A stretch of 64,000 nucleotides of DNA from Hymenobacter puniceus. GTDB lineage: Bacteria; Bacteroidota; Bacteroidia; Cytophagales; Hymenobacteraceae. Shown here in pieces: positions 34,397 to 42,599 of the stretch. Under the pieces are notes generated by a model, which saw only the letters and a program-made list of their open reading frames with translations, was not told the origin of the DNA and did no database searches. The stretch is taken from assembly GCF_014333525.1 (NCBI RefSeq), contig NZ_JACSCX010000001.1, forward strand, positions 744,001 through 808,000. The letters are read 5' to 3'. A program made the translations under genes and the position numbers. Each line of letters begins with the position of its first letter. Positions within the stretch are counted from its first letter, which is position 1.

Positions 34397-34651
34397 ATGT
34401 CTACTCCTAAAGTTCCGTGGTTTAAGTCGCAATGGTTCTGGACACTGGCTTTGGTGATGATTGGGCTGCGTTTTGCCTACAAGTACTGGTACAAAGAACA
34501 GGCGCCTGATCCGGCTACCCGCGTGGAGCAGCTCACGGAGCGCAGCACAGCCATGGAAAAACGCATCAGGGCCAGCCAGGCGGTCAGCACTGCCCCTGTA
34601 GTTGTGGCCGATTCCGCCGTGCTGGCCGATTCCGCCACAGTGGCGCGCTGA
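34397..34651 (+). CDS. Small membrane protein of unknown function
   Basis: 84 residues from ATG 34397 (MSTPKVPWFKSQWFWTLALV). One hydrophobic helix (about 11-27) is followed by a hydrophilic helical stretch (RVEQLTERSTAMEKRIRAS) and a short Val/Ala/Asp-rich repeat (VVVADSAVLADSATVAR). It lies 123 nt after the ABC exporter and 15 nt before the next small gene. No family was recognised; it may form a group with the two genes after it. Confidence 0.65.
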   Translation: MSTPKVPWFKSQWFWTLALVMIGLRFAYKYWYKEQAPDPATRVEQLTERSTAMEKRIRASQAVSTAPVVVADSAVLADSATVAR

Positions 34652-34666
34652 TCCGCACTTAGCCGC

Positions 34667-35056
34667 ATGAGCACTTCCTCTGACACCACGCGCCGCTGGG
34701 TAGCAACCCTGATTGTGCTGCTGCTGCTGGCCCAGGGCGGCACGTGGCTGTGGCACAAATTCCGGCAGATGCAGCAGCAACCGGTCCGCCAAGCCACGGA
34801 AGCGGCCCTGCAGCGCAAAATAGCCGCCAGCATGGCCTACGACACAGCCCTGCTCCGCGCCGACTCGCTGCTGACCGCCGCCGACACGTTGGCCGCCACC
34901 CAACTGCTGGACTCCCTGCGCCGCCAGCCCACCGACAGTCTCTTTCCAATTGAGCGCCAGAAGCTGCGGCAGATACAGGCACGGCTTACACGCGCCCAAC
35001 CTGCTACAGCGCCTGCTGCGCCGGAGCCGCGGGGCACCGGGCGTAGCGCAGAATGA
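34667..35056 (+). CDS. Single-pass membrane protein with helical tail
   Basis: 129 residues. A hydrophobic segment (VATLIVLLLLAQGGTWLW, about 12-29) is followed by a long Gln/Ala/Leu-rich helix (QMQQQPVRQATEAALQRKIA to LFPIERQKLRQIQARL) and a Pro/Ala-rich tail. Bitopic topology with the tail outside the cytoplasm is likely but not certain. It starts 15 nt after the preceding small gene, suggesting co-transcription. No known family was recognised. Confidence 0.65.
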   Translation: MSTSSDTTRRWVATLIVLLLLAQGGTWLWHKFRQMQQQPVRQATEAALQRKIAASMAYDTALLRADSLLTAADTLAATQLLDSLRRQPTDSLFPIERQKLRQIQARLTRAQPATAPAAPEPRGTGRSAE

Positions 35057-35140
35057 GCGAACCACTATATTTAACCCGCCTACTGCGTTTTCGCGTACAC
35101 GGCCCCATTGCTTACTCCCCACAACTAGCTACGCCAACTC

Positions 35141-35554
35141 ATGCTTGTTTTGAAACGTTTGGTCACCATTCTGGTGATGGTCTATGTCCTGCTGGCTTTG
35201 TTGCTTGTTCTAAGCCCCGGCTCGCGCGACGGCCTGATGGCGGTTACGGCAGGCAGTGGCAATGCCGCCGGCTTCTACTACGCCCTCTTCGTGATTGGGG
35301 CGGTGCTGCTTCTCTTGCAGCTTATTACTGAAAACCTAGACAGCACCCTGCTGCGCCGCAACGTGGCCGCTCACGAAGGCAAGATCAATGAGCTGAAGGC
35401 CCGCCTCTACGACCAGCAGCTAGAGCAGCGGGGCACTGGAACCAATGCCCCGCGTACGGGTACCACCGTGCATCCCGAAGGCTACGTGGTGCCGGCTCCC
35501 GTACCGCCCGACGCGCACCGCCCCACCACCCGCGACGAAGCGCCGCTGGCGTAG
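35141..35554 (+). CDS. Two-helix membrane protein with coiled-coil and Pro-rich tail
   Basis: 137 residues. Two hydrophobic helices (LVTILVMVYVLLALLLVLS, about 6-24, and FYYALFVIGAVLLLLQLI, about 45-62) are followed by a coiled-coil-like stretch (NVAAHEGKINELKARLYDQQ) and a Pro/Thr-rich end. It ends 18 nt before gmhA. No family was recognised. Codon use looks like that of neighbours, so it appears native. Confidence 0.7.
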   Translation: MLVLKRLVTILVMVYVLLALLLVLSPGSRDGLMAVTAGSGNAAGFYYALFVIGAVLLLLQLITENLDSTLLRRNVAAHEGKINELKARLYDQQLEQRGTGTNAPRTGTTVHPEGYVVPAPVPPDAHRPTTRDEAPLA

Positions 35555-35560
35555 CCGGCC

Positions 35561-35568
35561 TATCTTCG
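35561..35568 (+). promoter_or_regulatory. gmhA promoter -7 element (TATCTTCG), 4 nt from the start codon
   Basis: One mismatch from TAnnTTTG, then CACC, then GTG 35573. It overlaps nothing of the preceding gene, which ends at 35554. Confidence 0.5.
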
Positions 35569-35572
35569 CACC

Positions 35573-36166
35573 GTGAAGACCCCCGTTTCCCTCCCCGACC
35601 TCATCCGGGCGGAGCTGACCGAAGCCCGCACCGTGCTGGACCGTTTTCTGGCTGACCCCGCCAACCTTACAGCCGTCGAGCAGGCGGCTCGCCTCATGGC
35701 TGAAAGCCTGCAACAGAAAGGCAAAATCCTGAGCTGCGGCAACGGCGGCAGCCTCTGCGACGCCCAGCACTTCGCCGAGGAGCTTACTGGCCGCTACCGC
35801 CAAAACCGCCCCGCACTGGGCGCCATTGCCCTCACTGAGGCCTCGCACATGAGCTGCGTGGCCAACGACTTCGGCTACGACCACATCTTTAGCCGCTACG
35901 TGGAGGCCCTGGGCCGCCCCGGCGACGTGCTGCTGGCCATCAGCACCAGCGGCAACTCCCCGAACGTGCTGCGCGCCGCCGAAGCCGCCAAAGCTGCCGG
36001 CATGCGGGTAGTAGGCCTCACCGGCAAGGACGGCGGCCAGCTGGCCACCCTCTGCGACGTGGAAATTCGGGCCCCGCACCACGGCTACGCCGACCGGGTG
36101 CAGGAAATCCACATTAAGGCTATTCACATCATGATTATGCTCATCGAGCAGCTAGTAGAGGCGTAA
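35573..36166 (+). CDS. gmhA: SIS-domain sedoheptulose 7-phosphate isomerase
   Basis: 197 residues from GTG 35573, close to the ~190 of known GmhA. The SIS fold shows [20 protein letters not shown] (substrate-binding, about 55-74), [20 protein letters not shown], the phosphate loop [11 protein letters not shown] (about 123) and [12 protein letters not shown]. The enzyme converts sedoheptulose 7-phosphate to D-glycero-D-manno-heptose 7-phosphate, first step of heptose synthesis for LPS or surface polysaccharide. The other heptose genes are not in the window. The start is probably leaderless. Confidence 0.9.
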   Translation: MKTPVSLPDLIRAELTEARTVLDRFLADPANLTAVEQAARLMAESLQQKGKILSCGNGGSLCDAQHFAEELTGRYRQNRPALGAIALTEASHMSCVANDFGYDHIFSRYVEALGRPGDVLLAISTSGNSPNVLRAAEAAKAAGMRVVGLTGKDGGQLATLCDVEIRAPHHGYADRVQEIHIKAIHIMIMLIEQLVEA

Positions 36167-36217
36167 GTAACTGCCGTTTGCCTGTCGTGCCAGCGGCCCT
36201 AAATCAGCCATTTCTTT

Positions 36218-36279
36218 TTCGCCCGTAGCTTCTTTTCGGTTTGGCCTAACCCGCTACAACCAGAGAAACTACGGGCGAA
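36218..36279. repeat. 11-bp inverted repeat upstream of the YifB gene
   Basis: TTCGCCCGTAG (36218-36228) and CTACGGGCGAA (36269-36279) with a 40-nt loop lie between gmhA and yifB. It may be a weak terminator for gmhA or a control hairpin for the next gene. Confidence 0.45.
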
Positions 36280-36348
36280 TTTGTGCGTGCCGGACAGTGG
36301 TATTTCGGCTATATTGCTACTCCACTTTATCGTTTGTCTGCTGATCCT

Positions 36349-37887
36349 ATGCTTACCAAAACCTTCGGCTCGGCCGTGCAGGGAGTAAATGCTTATACCA
36401 TTACCATTGAAGTAGTTGTATCGCAGGGCACCAATTTTTACGTGGTAGGGCTGCCCGATAATGCCATTAAGGAAAGCCAGCAGCGGATTGAGGCAGCCCT
36501 CAAGTTTCGGGGGCTGCGGATGCCGCGCACCAAGGTGGTGGTGAACATGGCCCCCGCCGACATCCGCAAGGAAGGCTCGGCCTACGATTTGCCCATTGCG
36601 CTGGGTATCCTGCACGCCTCACAGCAGCTCAACACCGAACGCCTGGGCGAGTACATCATCATGGGTGAAATGGCACTGGATGGGGCACTGCGGCCAATCC
36701 GCGGAGTACTGCCCATTGCCATTCAGGCCCGCAAGGAAGGTTTCAAGGGCTTCATTCTGCCCCGCGAGAATGCCCGGGAGGCGGCCATCGTCAACAACCT
36801 CGACATCATTCCGGTGGACACCATGCAGGAGGCCATCGACTTCTTTGAGGGCCGCCTAGCCATTGAGCCGGTGGTGATGGACACGCGCGACGCCTTCCAG
36901 CTCGATGCCAACCAATACGCCGCCGACTTTGCTGATGTGCAGGGCCAGGAAAATATCAAGCGGGCCCTGGAAATTGCGGCGGCCGGCGGCCACAACGTTA
37001 TTATGATCGGGCCGCCCGGCGCGGGCAAAACCATGCTGGCCAAGCGCCTGCCCACTATTCTGCCGCCGCTGGCCATTCAGGAAGCCCTCGAAACCACCAA
37101 GATTCATTCGGTGGCCGGCAAGTTGGGCGCCAACGCCTCGCTGCTGGGCACGCGGCCGTTCCGAGCCCCACACCATACCATTTCCGACGTGGCGCTGGTG
37201 GGTGGCGGCGGCAATCCACAGCCCGGTGAAATCTCGCTGGCTCACAATGGCGTGCTGTTTCTGGATGAGCTGCCGGAGTTCAAGCGCACGGTGCTGGAAG
37301 TGATGCGCCAGCCGCTGGAAGAGCGCCGCGTGACCATCTCGCGGGCCAAAATCAGCATCGACTTTCCGGCCAACTTCATGCTGATTGCGAGCATGAACCC
37401 CTGCCCCTGCGGCTACTACAACCACCCCGAAAAGGAGTGCGTGTGCGGCCCCGGCGTGGTGCAGCGCTACCTCAACAAAGTCAGCGGCCCGCTCCTCGAC
37501 CGGATTGATTTGCACGTGGAAGTTACGCCCGTTACGTTCGACCAGATGACGGAAACGCGCAAAGCCGAGAGCAGCCAGGATATCCAGCGCCGCGTAGATG
37601 CGGCCCGGCAGGTGCAGGCCCGCCGCTTCCAGGAGTTTCCCGACATACATTCCAACGCCATGATGCCGCCCCAGATGGTGAAGGACATCTGCGCCATCAA
37701 CGACGCGGGCCGCACGCTGCTCAAAACCGCCATGGAGCGCCTCGGCCTCTCGGCCCGCGCCTACGACCGGATTCTGAAAGTAGCCCGCACCATTGCTGAC
37801 CTGGCCGAGACCGACGAAATCCAGCTGCCGCACCTGGCCGAGGCCATCCAGTACCGCAGCCTCGACCGGGAGGGCTGGGCCGGCTGA
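36349..37887 (+). CDS. YifB/ComM-family Mg chelatase-like AAA+ ATPase
   Basis: 512 residues from ATG 36349 (MLTKTFGSAVQGVNAYTITI); an upstream in-frame ATG at 36283 adds unconserved residues. The N-terminal ChlI-like domain (FYVVGLPDNAIKESQQRI, VVNMAPADIRKEGSAYDL) precedes the AAA+ core: Walker A IGPPGAGKTMLAKRLP (about 222), sensor and Walker B GVLFLDELPEFKR (about 303), and a Cys-rich loop MNPCPCGYYNHPEKECVCG, then the Mg-chelatase C-terminal domain. ComM is a branch-migration helicase that aids integration of incoming DNA in natural transformation. The family is widespread also in bacteria not known to transform. Confidence 0.93.
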   Translation: MLTKTFGSAVQGVNAYTITIEVVVSQGTNFYVVGLPDNAIKESQQRIEAALKFRGLRMPRTKVVVNMAPADIRKEGSAYDLPIALGILHASQQLNTERLGEYIIMGEMALDGALRPIRGVLPIAIQARKEGFKGFILPRENAREAAIVNNLDIIPVDTMQEAIDFFEGRLAIEPVVMDTRDAFQLDANQYAADFADVQGQENIKRALEIAAAGGHNVIMIGPPGAGKTMLAKRLPTILPPLAIQEALETTKIHSVAGKLGANASLLGTRPFRAPHHTISDVALVGGGGNPQPGEISLAHNGVLFLDELPEFKRTVLEVMRQPLEERRVTISRAKISIDFPANFMLIASMNPCPCGYYNHPEKECVCGPGVVQRYLNKVSGPLLDRIDLHVEVTPVTFDQMTETRKAESSQDIQRRVDAARQVQARRFQEFPDIHSNAMMPPQMVKDICAINDAGRTLLKTAMERLGLSARAYDRILKVARTIADLAETDEIQLPHLAEAIQYRSLDREGWAG

Positions 37888-37988
37888 ATCACGGGTTTTG
37901 TAGTTGACGCGGAGTCAGATACCGGGATGCTTGGTGATGGCTGCCCAACCGAAGCTTGCAGGGACTTTAGTTCTGGTAGACACCAATA

Positions 37989-38024
37989 AAAAAACCCCTC
38001 ACTGCGCTTCGCAGTGAGGGGTTT
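37989..38024 (-). terminator. Terminator after tRNA-Lys
   Basis: AAAACCCCTCACTGC (37991-38005) and GCAGTGAGGGGTTTT (38011-38025) form a perfect 15-bp stem, ending in a T run on the minus strand. It may also serve the convergent yifB. Confidence 0.9.
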
Positions 38025-38100
38025 TGGTGATCCCGCTGGGATTCGAACCCAGGACCCATACATTAAAAGTGTATTGCTCTACCAGCTGAGCTACAGAATC
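38025..38100 (-). tRNA. tRNA-Lys (TTT)
   Basis: The minus strand gives acceptor GATTCTG pairing with CGGGATC, D arm GCTC-AGCTGGTA-GAGC, anticodon stem ATACA/TGTAT around CTTTTAA (anticodon TTT), variable GGGTC and T arm CTGGG-TTCGAAT-CCCAG. A CCA is present in the DNA (38025-38027). Confidence 0.96.
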
Positions 38101-38337
38101 GGTTCCCGTGGCAGTGGCGTTAACTTCCTGCTGAAGGGATGGCAAAAGTACTAGGTGATTTCACTTCCTGCAAGCTTTTTCCAGCCTTTGCTGTCTGGCA
38201 GCCACCGTTGCCCAACCAATTCAGCTAGCTTTCAGGCATATATCTATCAAAATAAATTTTCTGTTAGCTACTGCAGTTGGGTGCGCCCACTAACGGAATA
38301 AGTAGGAGCTTTGCCTTCCGGAAACGACTGGTCAGCC

Positions 38338-39369
38338 ATGTACAAAGCTCTACTCAAGCCCCTGCTCTTTCAACTCGACGCGGAAAAGGCACATCATCTG
38401 GTGTTCAACAACCTGCGCCGCGCCCACCGCGTGCCGGGCGGGGCGGCGGCATTGCGCGGGCTCTACGACTTTCAGCACCCGGATCTGGAGCGGGAGGTGT
38501 TCGGGCTGCGGTTTCGCAATCCGGTGGGACTGGCCGCCGGCCTCGACAAAAACGCCGAGCTGCTGCCGGAGCTAGGGGCGCTGGGCTTTGGCTTCGTGGA
38601 AATCGGGACGGTGACGCCCCGGCCGCAGCCCGGCAACCCCACGCCGCGCCTGTTCCGGCTGCCGCAGGACGGGGCGCTGCTCAACCGCATGGGCTTCAAC
38701 AACCACGGCGCCGCCGCCGCCGCCGAGCACCTGCGCGGCCCACGGCCGGCCGGCCTGATTGTGGGTGGCAACATCGGCAAGAACAAAGACACGCCCAACG
38801 AGCAAGCCGCCCATGACTACGTGGCCTGCGTGGAGGCCCTGCACAGCGTAGTGGACTACTTTGTGGTGAACGTGTCGTCGCCGAATACGCCGGGGCTGCG
38901 GCAGCTGCAGGAGCGGGAGCCGCTGATTCGGCTGCTGCAGCAGGTGCAGGAGCGCAACGCTACGCTGCCTTCGCCCCGCCCGCTGCTGCTCAAAATTGCG
39001 CCCGACCTCACCGATGCGCAGCTCGACGACATCCTACTTATTGCCCGCGAAACCCAGCTCAGTGGCCTCGTGGCCACCAACACCACCATCAGCCGCGACG
39101 GCCTGCAGACCAACGCCAGCCAAGTTCAGGGCCTGGGTGCCGGAGGCCTGAGCGGCCGCCCGCTACGCCAGCGGGCCACCGAAGTGGTGCGCTACCTGCA
39201 TCAGCACAGCAACGGCGCGCTGCCCATCATTGGGGTGGGCGGCATTCACTCGTCCGAGGATGCCAAGGAGAAGCTGGCTGCCGGCGCCTCGCTCGTGCAG
39301 CTCTACACCGGCTTCGTGTACGAAGGGCCCGGCCTGATCAAGCGCATCAATCAGGCACTGGTGAAGTAG
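38338..39369 (+). CDS. pyrD: Dihydroorotate dehydrogenase (quinone), class 2
   Basis: 343 residues from ATG 38338 (MYKALLKPLLFQLDAEKAHH). The class 2 N-terminal helices for membrane contact are followed by the TIM barrel with FRNPVGLAAGLDKNAEL, FGFVEIGTVTPRPQPGNP, RLFRLPQDGALLNRMGFNN, YFVVNVSSPNTPGLRQLQ (catalytic Ser in NVSSPNTPG) and the FMN phosphate site IIGVGGIHSSEDA near the end. It oxidises dihydroorotate to orotate, passing electrons to quinones. It is monocistronic; the 237 bp upstream contain no other gene. Downstream lies dispersed palindrome R4. Confidence 0.96.
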   Translation: MYKALLKPLLFQLDAEKAHHLVFNNLRRAHRVPGGAAALRGLYDFQHPDLEREVFGLRFRNPVGLAAGLDKNAELLPELGALGFGFVEIGTVTPRPQPGNPTPRLFRLPQDGALLNRMGFNNHGAAAAAEHLRGPRPAGLIVGGNIGKNKDTPNEQAAHDYVACVEALHSVVDYFVVNVSSPNTPGLRQLQEREPLIRLLQQVQERNATLPSPRPLLLKIAPDLTDAQLDDILLIARETQLSGLVATNTTISRDGLQTNASQVQGLGAGGLSGRPLRQRATEVVRYLHQHSNGALPIIGVGGIHSSEDAKEKLAAGASLVQLYTGFVYEGPGLIKRINQALVK

Positions 39370-39401
39370 CTGAGTGGTGTGTGTGTGGAGTGATGGATTG
39401 G

Positions 39402-39542
39402 ACGTCATGCTGAGCTTGTCGAAGCATCTCTACCGCTTCGCAGAAAATTTATTCCGGGCAGCGCGAGAAATCTGGCTTGCTGACATTTGCAACGATAACG
39501 CAACGAAGCAGTAGAGATGCTTCGGCAAGCTCAGGATGACAG
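39402..39542. repeat. Dispersed palindromic element R4
   Basis: A 30-nt left arm (39404-39433, beginning GTCATGCTGAGCTTGTCGAA) matches the reverse complement of the right arm (39511-39540, ending TTCGGCAAGCTCAGGATGAC) with few mismatches. The 77-nt centre is a shorter palindromic mix. It lies between the convergent pyrD and PagL-like genes. Such CATGCTGAGCTTGTCGAAGC repeats are widespread in bacterial genomes (memory). Confidence 0.85.
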
Positions 39543-39585
39543 AACCGCTTTACGCAGCACACCAACGAATCAGCACACCAACGAA

Positions 39586-40695
39586 TCACAGCTTCACGCC
39601 CAGTTTCCACTCAATTACGTCGGCGGAGCCGCGGTGCACTTTGAGGTCGACGGCGCCGAAAAGACGGTCGGTGACGTGGTATTTCAGGCCGATTCGCTCG
39701 TAGTAGAACTTGTTGGATTTGTAGGGATTGTAGAGGTAGAAACCCAGATGCGTGACGACGGCCAGACGGCCAAATAACAGCTCGTGGCCGATGATAGCGC
39801 CAGCCTTTTTCACGTCGGGCAGGTGGTCGGTGGTGCGGGCGGTGTCGCGCAGCTCGGCTAGCAGACTACGGTCGTAGAAGCCTTCCAGGCCTACCAGCAG
39901 GTTGCTTTTGCGCCCAATGCGGCGCCCACCCAGCACCGATACGGAGTGCACGAGGTACTTTTGCCGGTTGATGGCGCTGCGCTGCTTGAAACCCAGGCTG
40001 GAACTCAGGTTCAGGAAGTTCTGGCCCAGGTCGGTAGGGGTGTCGTCGGTGGGCGGCGCCAGCGGCACGAAGGGCCGCTGCTGGTGGTAGTTGAGCCCCA
40101 GAAATACGGTGGGCAGGTTGATACCGAAGTTAGGCTTGGTGGTAGCGCCGTTGGAATAATGATTGAGCCCCAGCCCCACCAGCAAACCCAGGTGCTCGGC
40201 TACAGCCATATCATATTCCAGGCGCATCTGCAGCACGGCATTCAGGCGCGAGCTGACGATGGTGTTTTTATGGTTGGTTTCGAGGTCGAACGGGTTGGTG
40301 AAGTAGGCAAGGCCCGTACCCAAGCGGAAATTCAACTCGCGGCGGGGCGAATACAGAACACGCTTGTTGAGGTAGATGGTGGATGCGTAGGAACGCCCCA
40401 ATACAGGGTTGTGGTAGTCGTAGTAAACCAGCGCCATCCCGATTTTGGGGTAGCGGTACCACGCGTGCCAGGGCTCCGAGCCATTGAGCTGGCGCTGCAG
40501 ATTCAGCTCCAGGCCAGTAGGGTGCGACACGGCCAGGTGGTTGATGGCCGGCGTGTGGGCCAGAATGAAACTACCCTGCGCATAGGCCCCGATTATCAGG
40601 GGGCCGGGCGGTGCTACCTGCGCTTGCAGCGGCCCGGCCAGAACAGCCAGTAGCGCCCCTGTCAGCTTCATACTCAATCGGATAGAAAAAGGCAT
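39586..40695 (-). CDS. PagL-like lipid A 3-O-deacylase, outer-membrane barrel
   Basis: 369 residues from ATG 40695; signal peptide MPFSIRLSMKLTGALLAVLA then GPLQAQ. A second start at 40671 is possible. The barrel carries the PagL active-site pattern in GLNHYSNGATTKPNFGINLP (His and Ser in HYSNG), with strands such as FRLGTGLAYFTNPFDLE and LQMRLEYDMAVAEHLGLLVG before it. It is about twice the length of Pseudomonas PagL and has a longer C-terminal half with further strands (NLLVGLEGFYDRSLLAEL, YHVTDRLFGAVDLKVHRG). It likely removes an ester-linked acyl chain from lipid A in the outer membrane. Divergent from the barrel array. Confidence 0.82.
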   Translation of the reverse strand: MPFSIRLSMKLTGALLAVLAGPLQAQVAPPGPLIIGAYAQGSFILAHTPAINHLAVSHPTGLELNLQRQLNGSEPWHAWYRYPKIGMALVYYDYHNPVLGRSYASTIYLNKRVLYSPRRELNFRLGTGLAYFTNPFDLETNHKNTIVSSRLNAVLQMRLEYDMAVAEHLGLLVGLGLNHYSNGATTKPNFGINLPTVFLGLNYHQQRPFVPLAPPTDDTPTDLGQNFLNLSSSLGFKQRSAINRQKYLVHSVSVLGGRRIGRKSNLLVGLEGFYDRSLLAELRDTARTTDHLPDVKKAGAIIGHELLFGRLAVVTHLGFYLYNPYKSNKFYYERIGLKYHVTDRLFGAVDLKVHRGSADVIEWKLGVKL

Positions 40696-40898
40696 ACAGC
40701 AACAAAGCAAGCACGAAAATAGGCACCGCAGCTGTTGCGCTACGCACTTTCTTTCAACATTAATTTTCAGTCCCAACGCAACATTTAGGTCACTTCTTTC
40801 GCTAAGAGGCCCTGAAACGGCCCGTCTGGTGGCCTTTGGCGCTGGCTTGTGTTGCCGTTGTGTGTTTGCCACCTCCACCCCTCCCTCACCCCCTTCTC

Positions 40899-41642
40899 AT
40901 GAAAAAGTCTCTTGCCCTCACGCTGGCCTTGGTGTCAGCAGCCGCTGTTGCTCACGCCCAGGATGCCGGCGGATTTCGTATCGGCATCAAAGCCGGCGCT
41001 ACGTATTCCAACATCTCCGGCGACAATGTCAACCTGATTACCGGCAACAACTATAGCACCGACCTCGGCGACTATAAGCTGGGTTATAACGGTGGTATCA
41101 GCGCCACGATTCCGCTCAGCAGCGACGGGTTCTTCTCGTTCTCGCCGGAATTGCTGTACAACCGCAAGGGCTACGAAATTTCCTCGACCCAGAAGTCGGG
41201 TCTGGCAGCCGGCGTATCGTCGGTAGAGCAGGAGCAGCAGCGCGTGCTGCACTACCTCGATGTGCCGTTGCTGGCTAAAATCAACGCTGGTGGCTTGTTT
41301 TTCGAGTTGGGCCCACAGGTGAGCTACCTGTTTGGCTCGAAAACCAAAGCGCAGACGACCACCAAGTACAACAACGGCACCAAGGATAAAGTGGAAGATA
41401 ACGGTGGCTTCTTGGACTACACCGGCGTGAGCCGCGACGAAGCCTACAAGTCTGACCTGGCGCAGTTTGACATCAGCGGTGTAGCCGGCGTAGGCTACAT
41501 GACCGACGGCGGCATCAGCCTGGGCTTGCGCTATGCGCGCGGCTTCAACTCCTTGATTGACAGCAAGGATACCGACAACGAGCTTAAGGCCTTCAACAAC
41601 GCCTATACGCTGCAGGTCGGCTACCTGATTCCAACCAAATAA
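40899..41642 (+). CDS. PF13568-type outer-membrane beta-barrel protein (paralogue 1 of a row of 3)
   Basis: 247 residues from ATG 40899; signal peptide MKKSLALTLALVSAAAVAHA, then QDAGGFRIGIKAGATYSNIS. The family segments FFSFSPELLYNRKGYE, LHYLDVPLLAKINAGGLFFE and LGPQVSYLFGSKTKAQ are present, with an extra charged loop (KYNNGTKDKVEDNG). It ends with a strong terminator, so it forms its own unit. Its function is unknown; small barrels of this family may be structural or bind small ligands. Confidence 0.9.
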   Translation: MKKSLALTLALVSAAAVAHAQDAGGFRIGIKAGATYSNISGDNVNLITGNNYSTDLGDYKLGYNGGISATIPLSSDGFFSFSPELLYNRKGYEISSTQKSGLAAGVSSVEQEQQRVLHYLDVPLLAKINAGGLFFELGPQVSYLFGSKTKAQTTTKYNNGTKDKVEDNGGFLDYTGVSRDEAYKSDLAQFDISGVAGVGYMTDGGISLGLRYARGFNSLIDSKDTDNELKAFNNAYTLQVGYLIPTK

Positions 41643-41664
41643 GCAGCTGACACAATACCTACTG

Positions 41665-41706
41665 AAAACGGCCGTTTCTTCGCTCTGAAGAAGTGGCCGT
41701 TTTTTT
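41665..41706 (+). terminator. Terminator after barrel paralogue 1
   Basis: AAAACGGCC (41665-41673) and GGCCGTTTT (41695-41703) with inner CTTC/GAAG pairing, then TTT. Confidence 0.85.
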
Positions 41707-41778
41707 GCTACTGCCCGATCCAGCTACCCGGTTGGCCGCGTATAGGCCGTATCGTTGTTTGTTCAACCTTCATTTCTC

Positions 41779-42435
41779 ATGAAAAAGACTTCTGTTGCTC
41801 TGTTTGCCCTATTGCTGCTGGGCGGCGCTTCGGCCCACGCGCAAGGCGTACGTTTTGGCCTGAAAGGCGGCGCTAACCTCTCCAACCTCGCTGGCGACCT
41901 GACCGATGAAGACCGGTTCGACAGTAAAGTAGGTTTCCATGCCGGCGCCATGCTCAATATTGGCTTGCTCGACGATGGATTCCTGTCGCTGCAGCCGGAA
42001 GTGCTGTTTTCGCAAAAAGGCTACGAGTACAATGGCAGCCGGGCTTTCGGGCTCTACACCTACGATGGCAAGGTTACGTACAACTACATTGACGTGCCGG
42101 TGCTGCTAAAAGTGAAGGCAGGCAGTGTGTACTTCGAGGCCGGCCCGCAGTACAGCTACCTGATGAAGGTGAAGGACGAAGGCACCCGCTCATTAGGCAA
42201 CGTGCTGGTGGGACGCACCGACGCTGAGCAGAGCCTCGACAACGTGAACCGCAACGAGCTAGGCTATGCCGCCGGCCTTGGCTACCAGTCTGAGCAGGGC
42301 TTTATGCTGGGGCTGCGCTACAACGGCTCACTCACCGATTTCGCCAAAAACGACTCCTACTACAACGGCGACCTGCGCAACGCCCGCAACTCAGTGATTC
42401 AAGCTTCTGTGGGCTTCCTGCTGCCAGGCAAGTAA
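41779..42435 (+). CDS. PF13568-type outer-membrane beta-barrel protein (paralogue 2 of a row of 3)
   Basis: 218 residues from ATG 41779; signal peptide MKKTSVALFALLLLGGASAHA, then QGVRFGLKGGANLSNLAGDL. Family segments: GFLSLQPEVLFSQKGYEY, VTYNYIDVPVLLKVKAGSVY and FEAGPQYSYLMKVKDE; the last strand is VIQASVGFLLPGK. A one-mismatch -7 box (TATCGTTG, 41750-41757) lies just upstream and a terminator follows, so it is its own transcription unit between two paralogues. Function unknown. Confidence 0.9.
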   Translation: MKKTSVALFALLLLGGASAHAQGVRFGLKGGANLSNLAGDLTDEDRFDSKVGFHAGAMLNIGLLDDGFLSLQPEVLFSQKGYEYNGSRAFGLYTYDGKVTYNYIDVPVLLKVKAGSVYFEAGPQYSYLMKVKDEGTRSLGNVLVGRTDAEQSLDNVNRNELGYAAGLGYQSEQGFMLGLRYNGSLTDFAKNDSYYNGDLRNARNSVIQASVGFLLPGK

Positions 42436-42459
42436 ACCAACCTACTAATATTGCTCCTC

Positions 42460-42496
42460 AAAAAGCCTTCTGCCTCATCTGGCAGAAGGCTTTTTG
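42460..42496 (+). terminator. Terminator after barrel paralogue 2
   Basis: AAAAAGCCTTCTGCC (42460-42474) and GGCAGAAGGCTTTTT (42481-42495): a perfect 15-bp stem with a 6-nt loop. Confidence 0.92.
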
Positions 42497-42599
42497 TTTT
42501 GTACCGTCTCACCAGCTGCTCTTGGCTCATTTGTTGCGGACTCAGCCTGGCTGGTATTGTGGGATGCTTGCCGAATGTACTACCGCTTATTTCTTTGCT

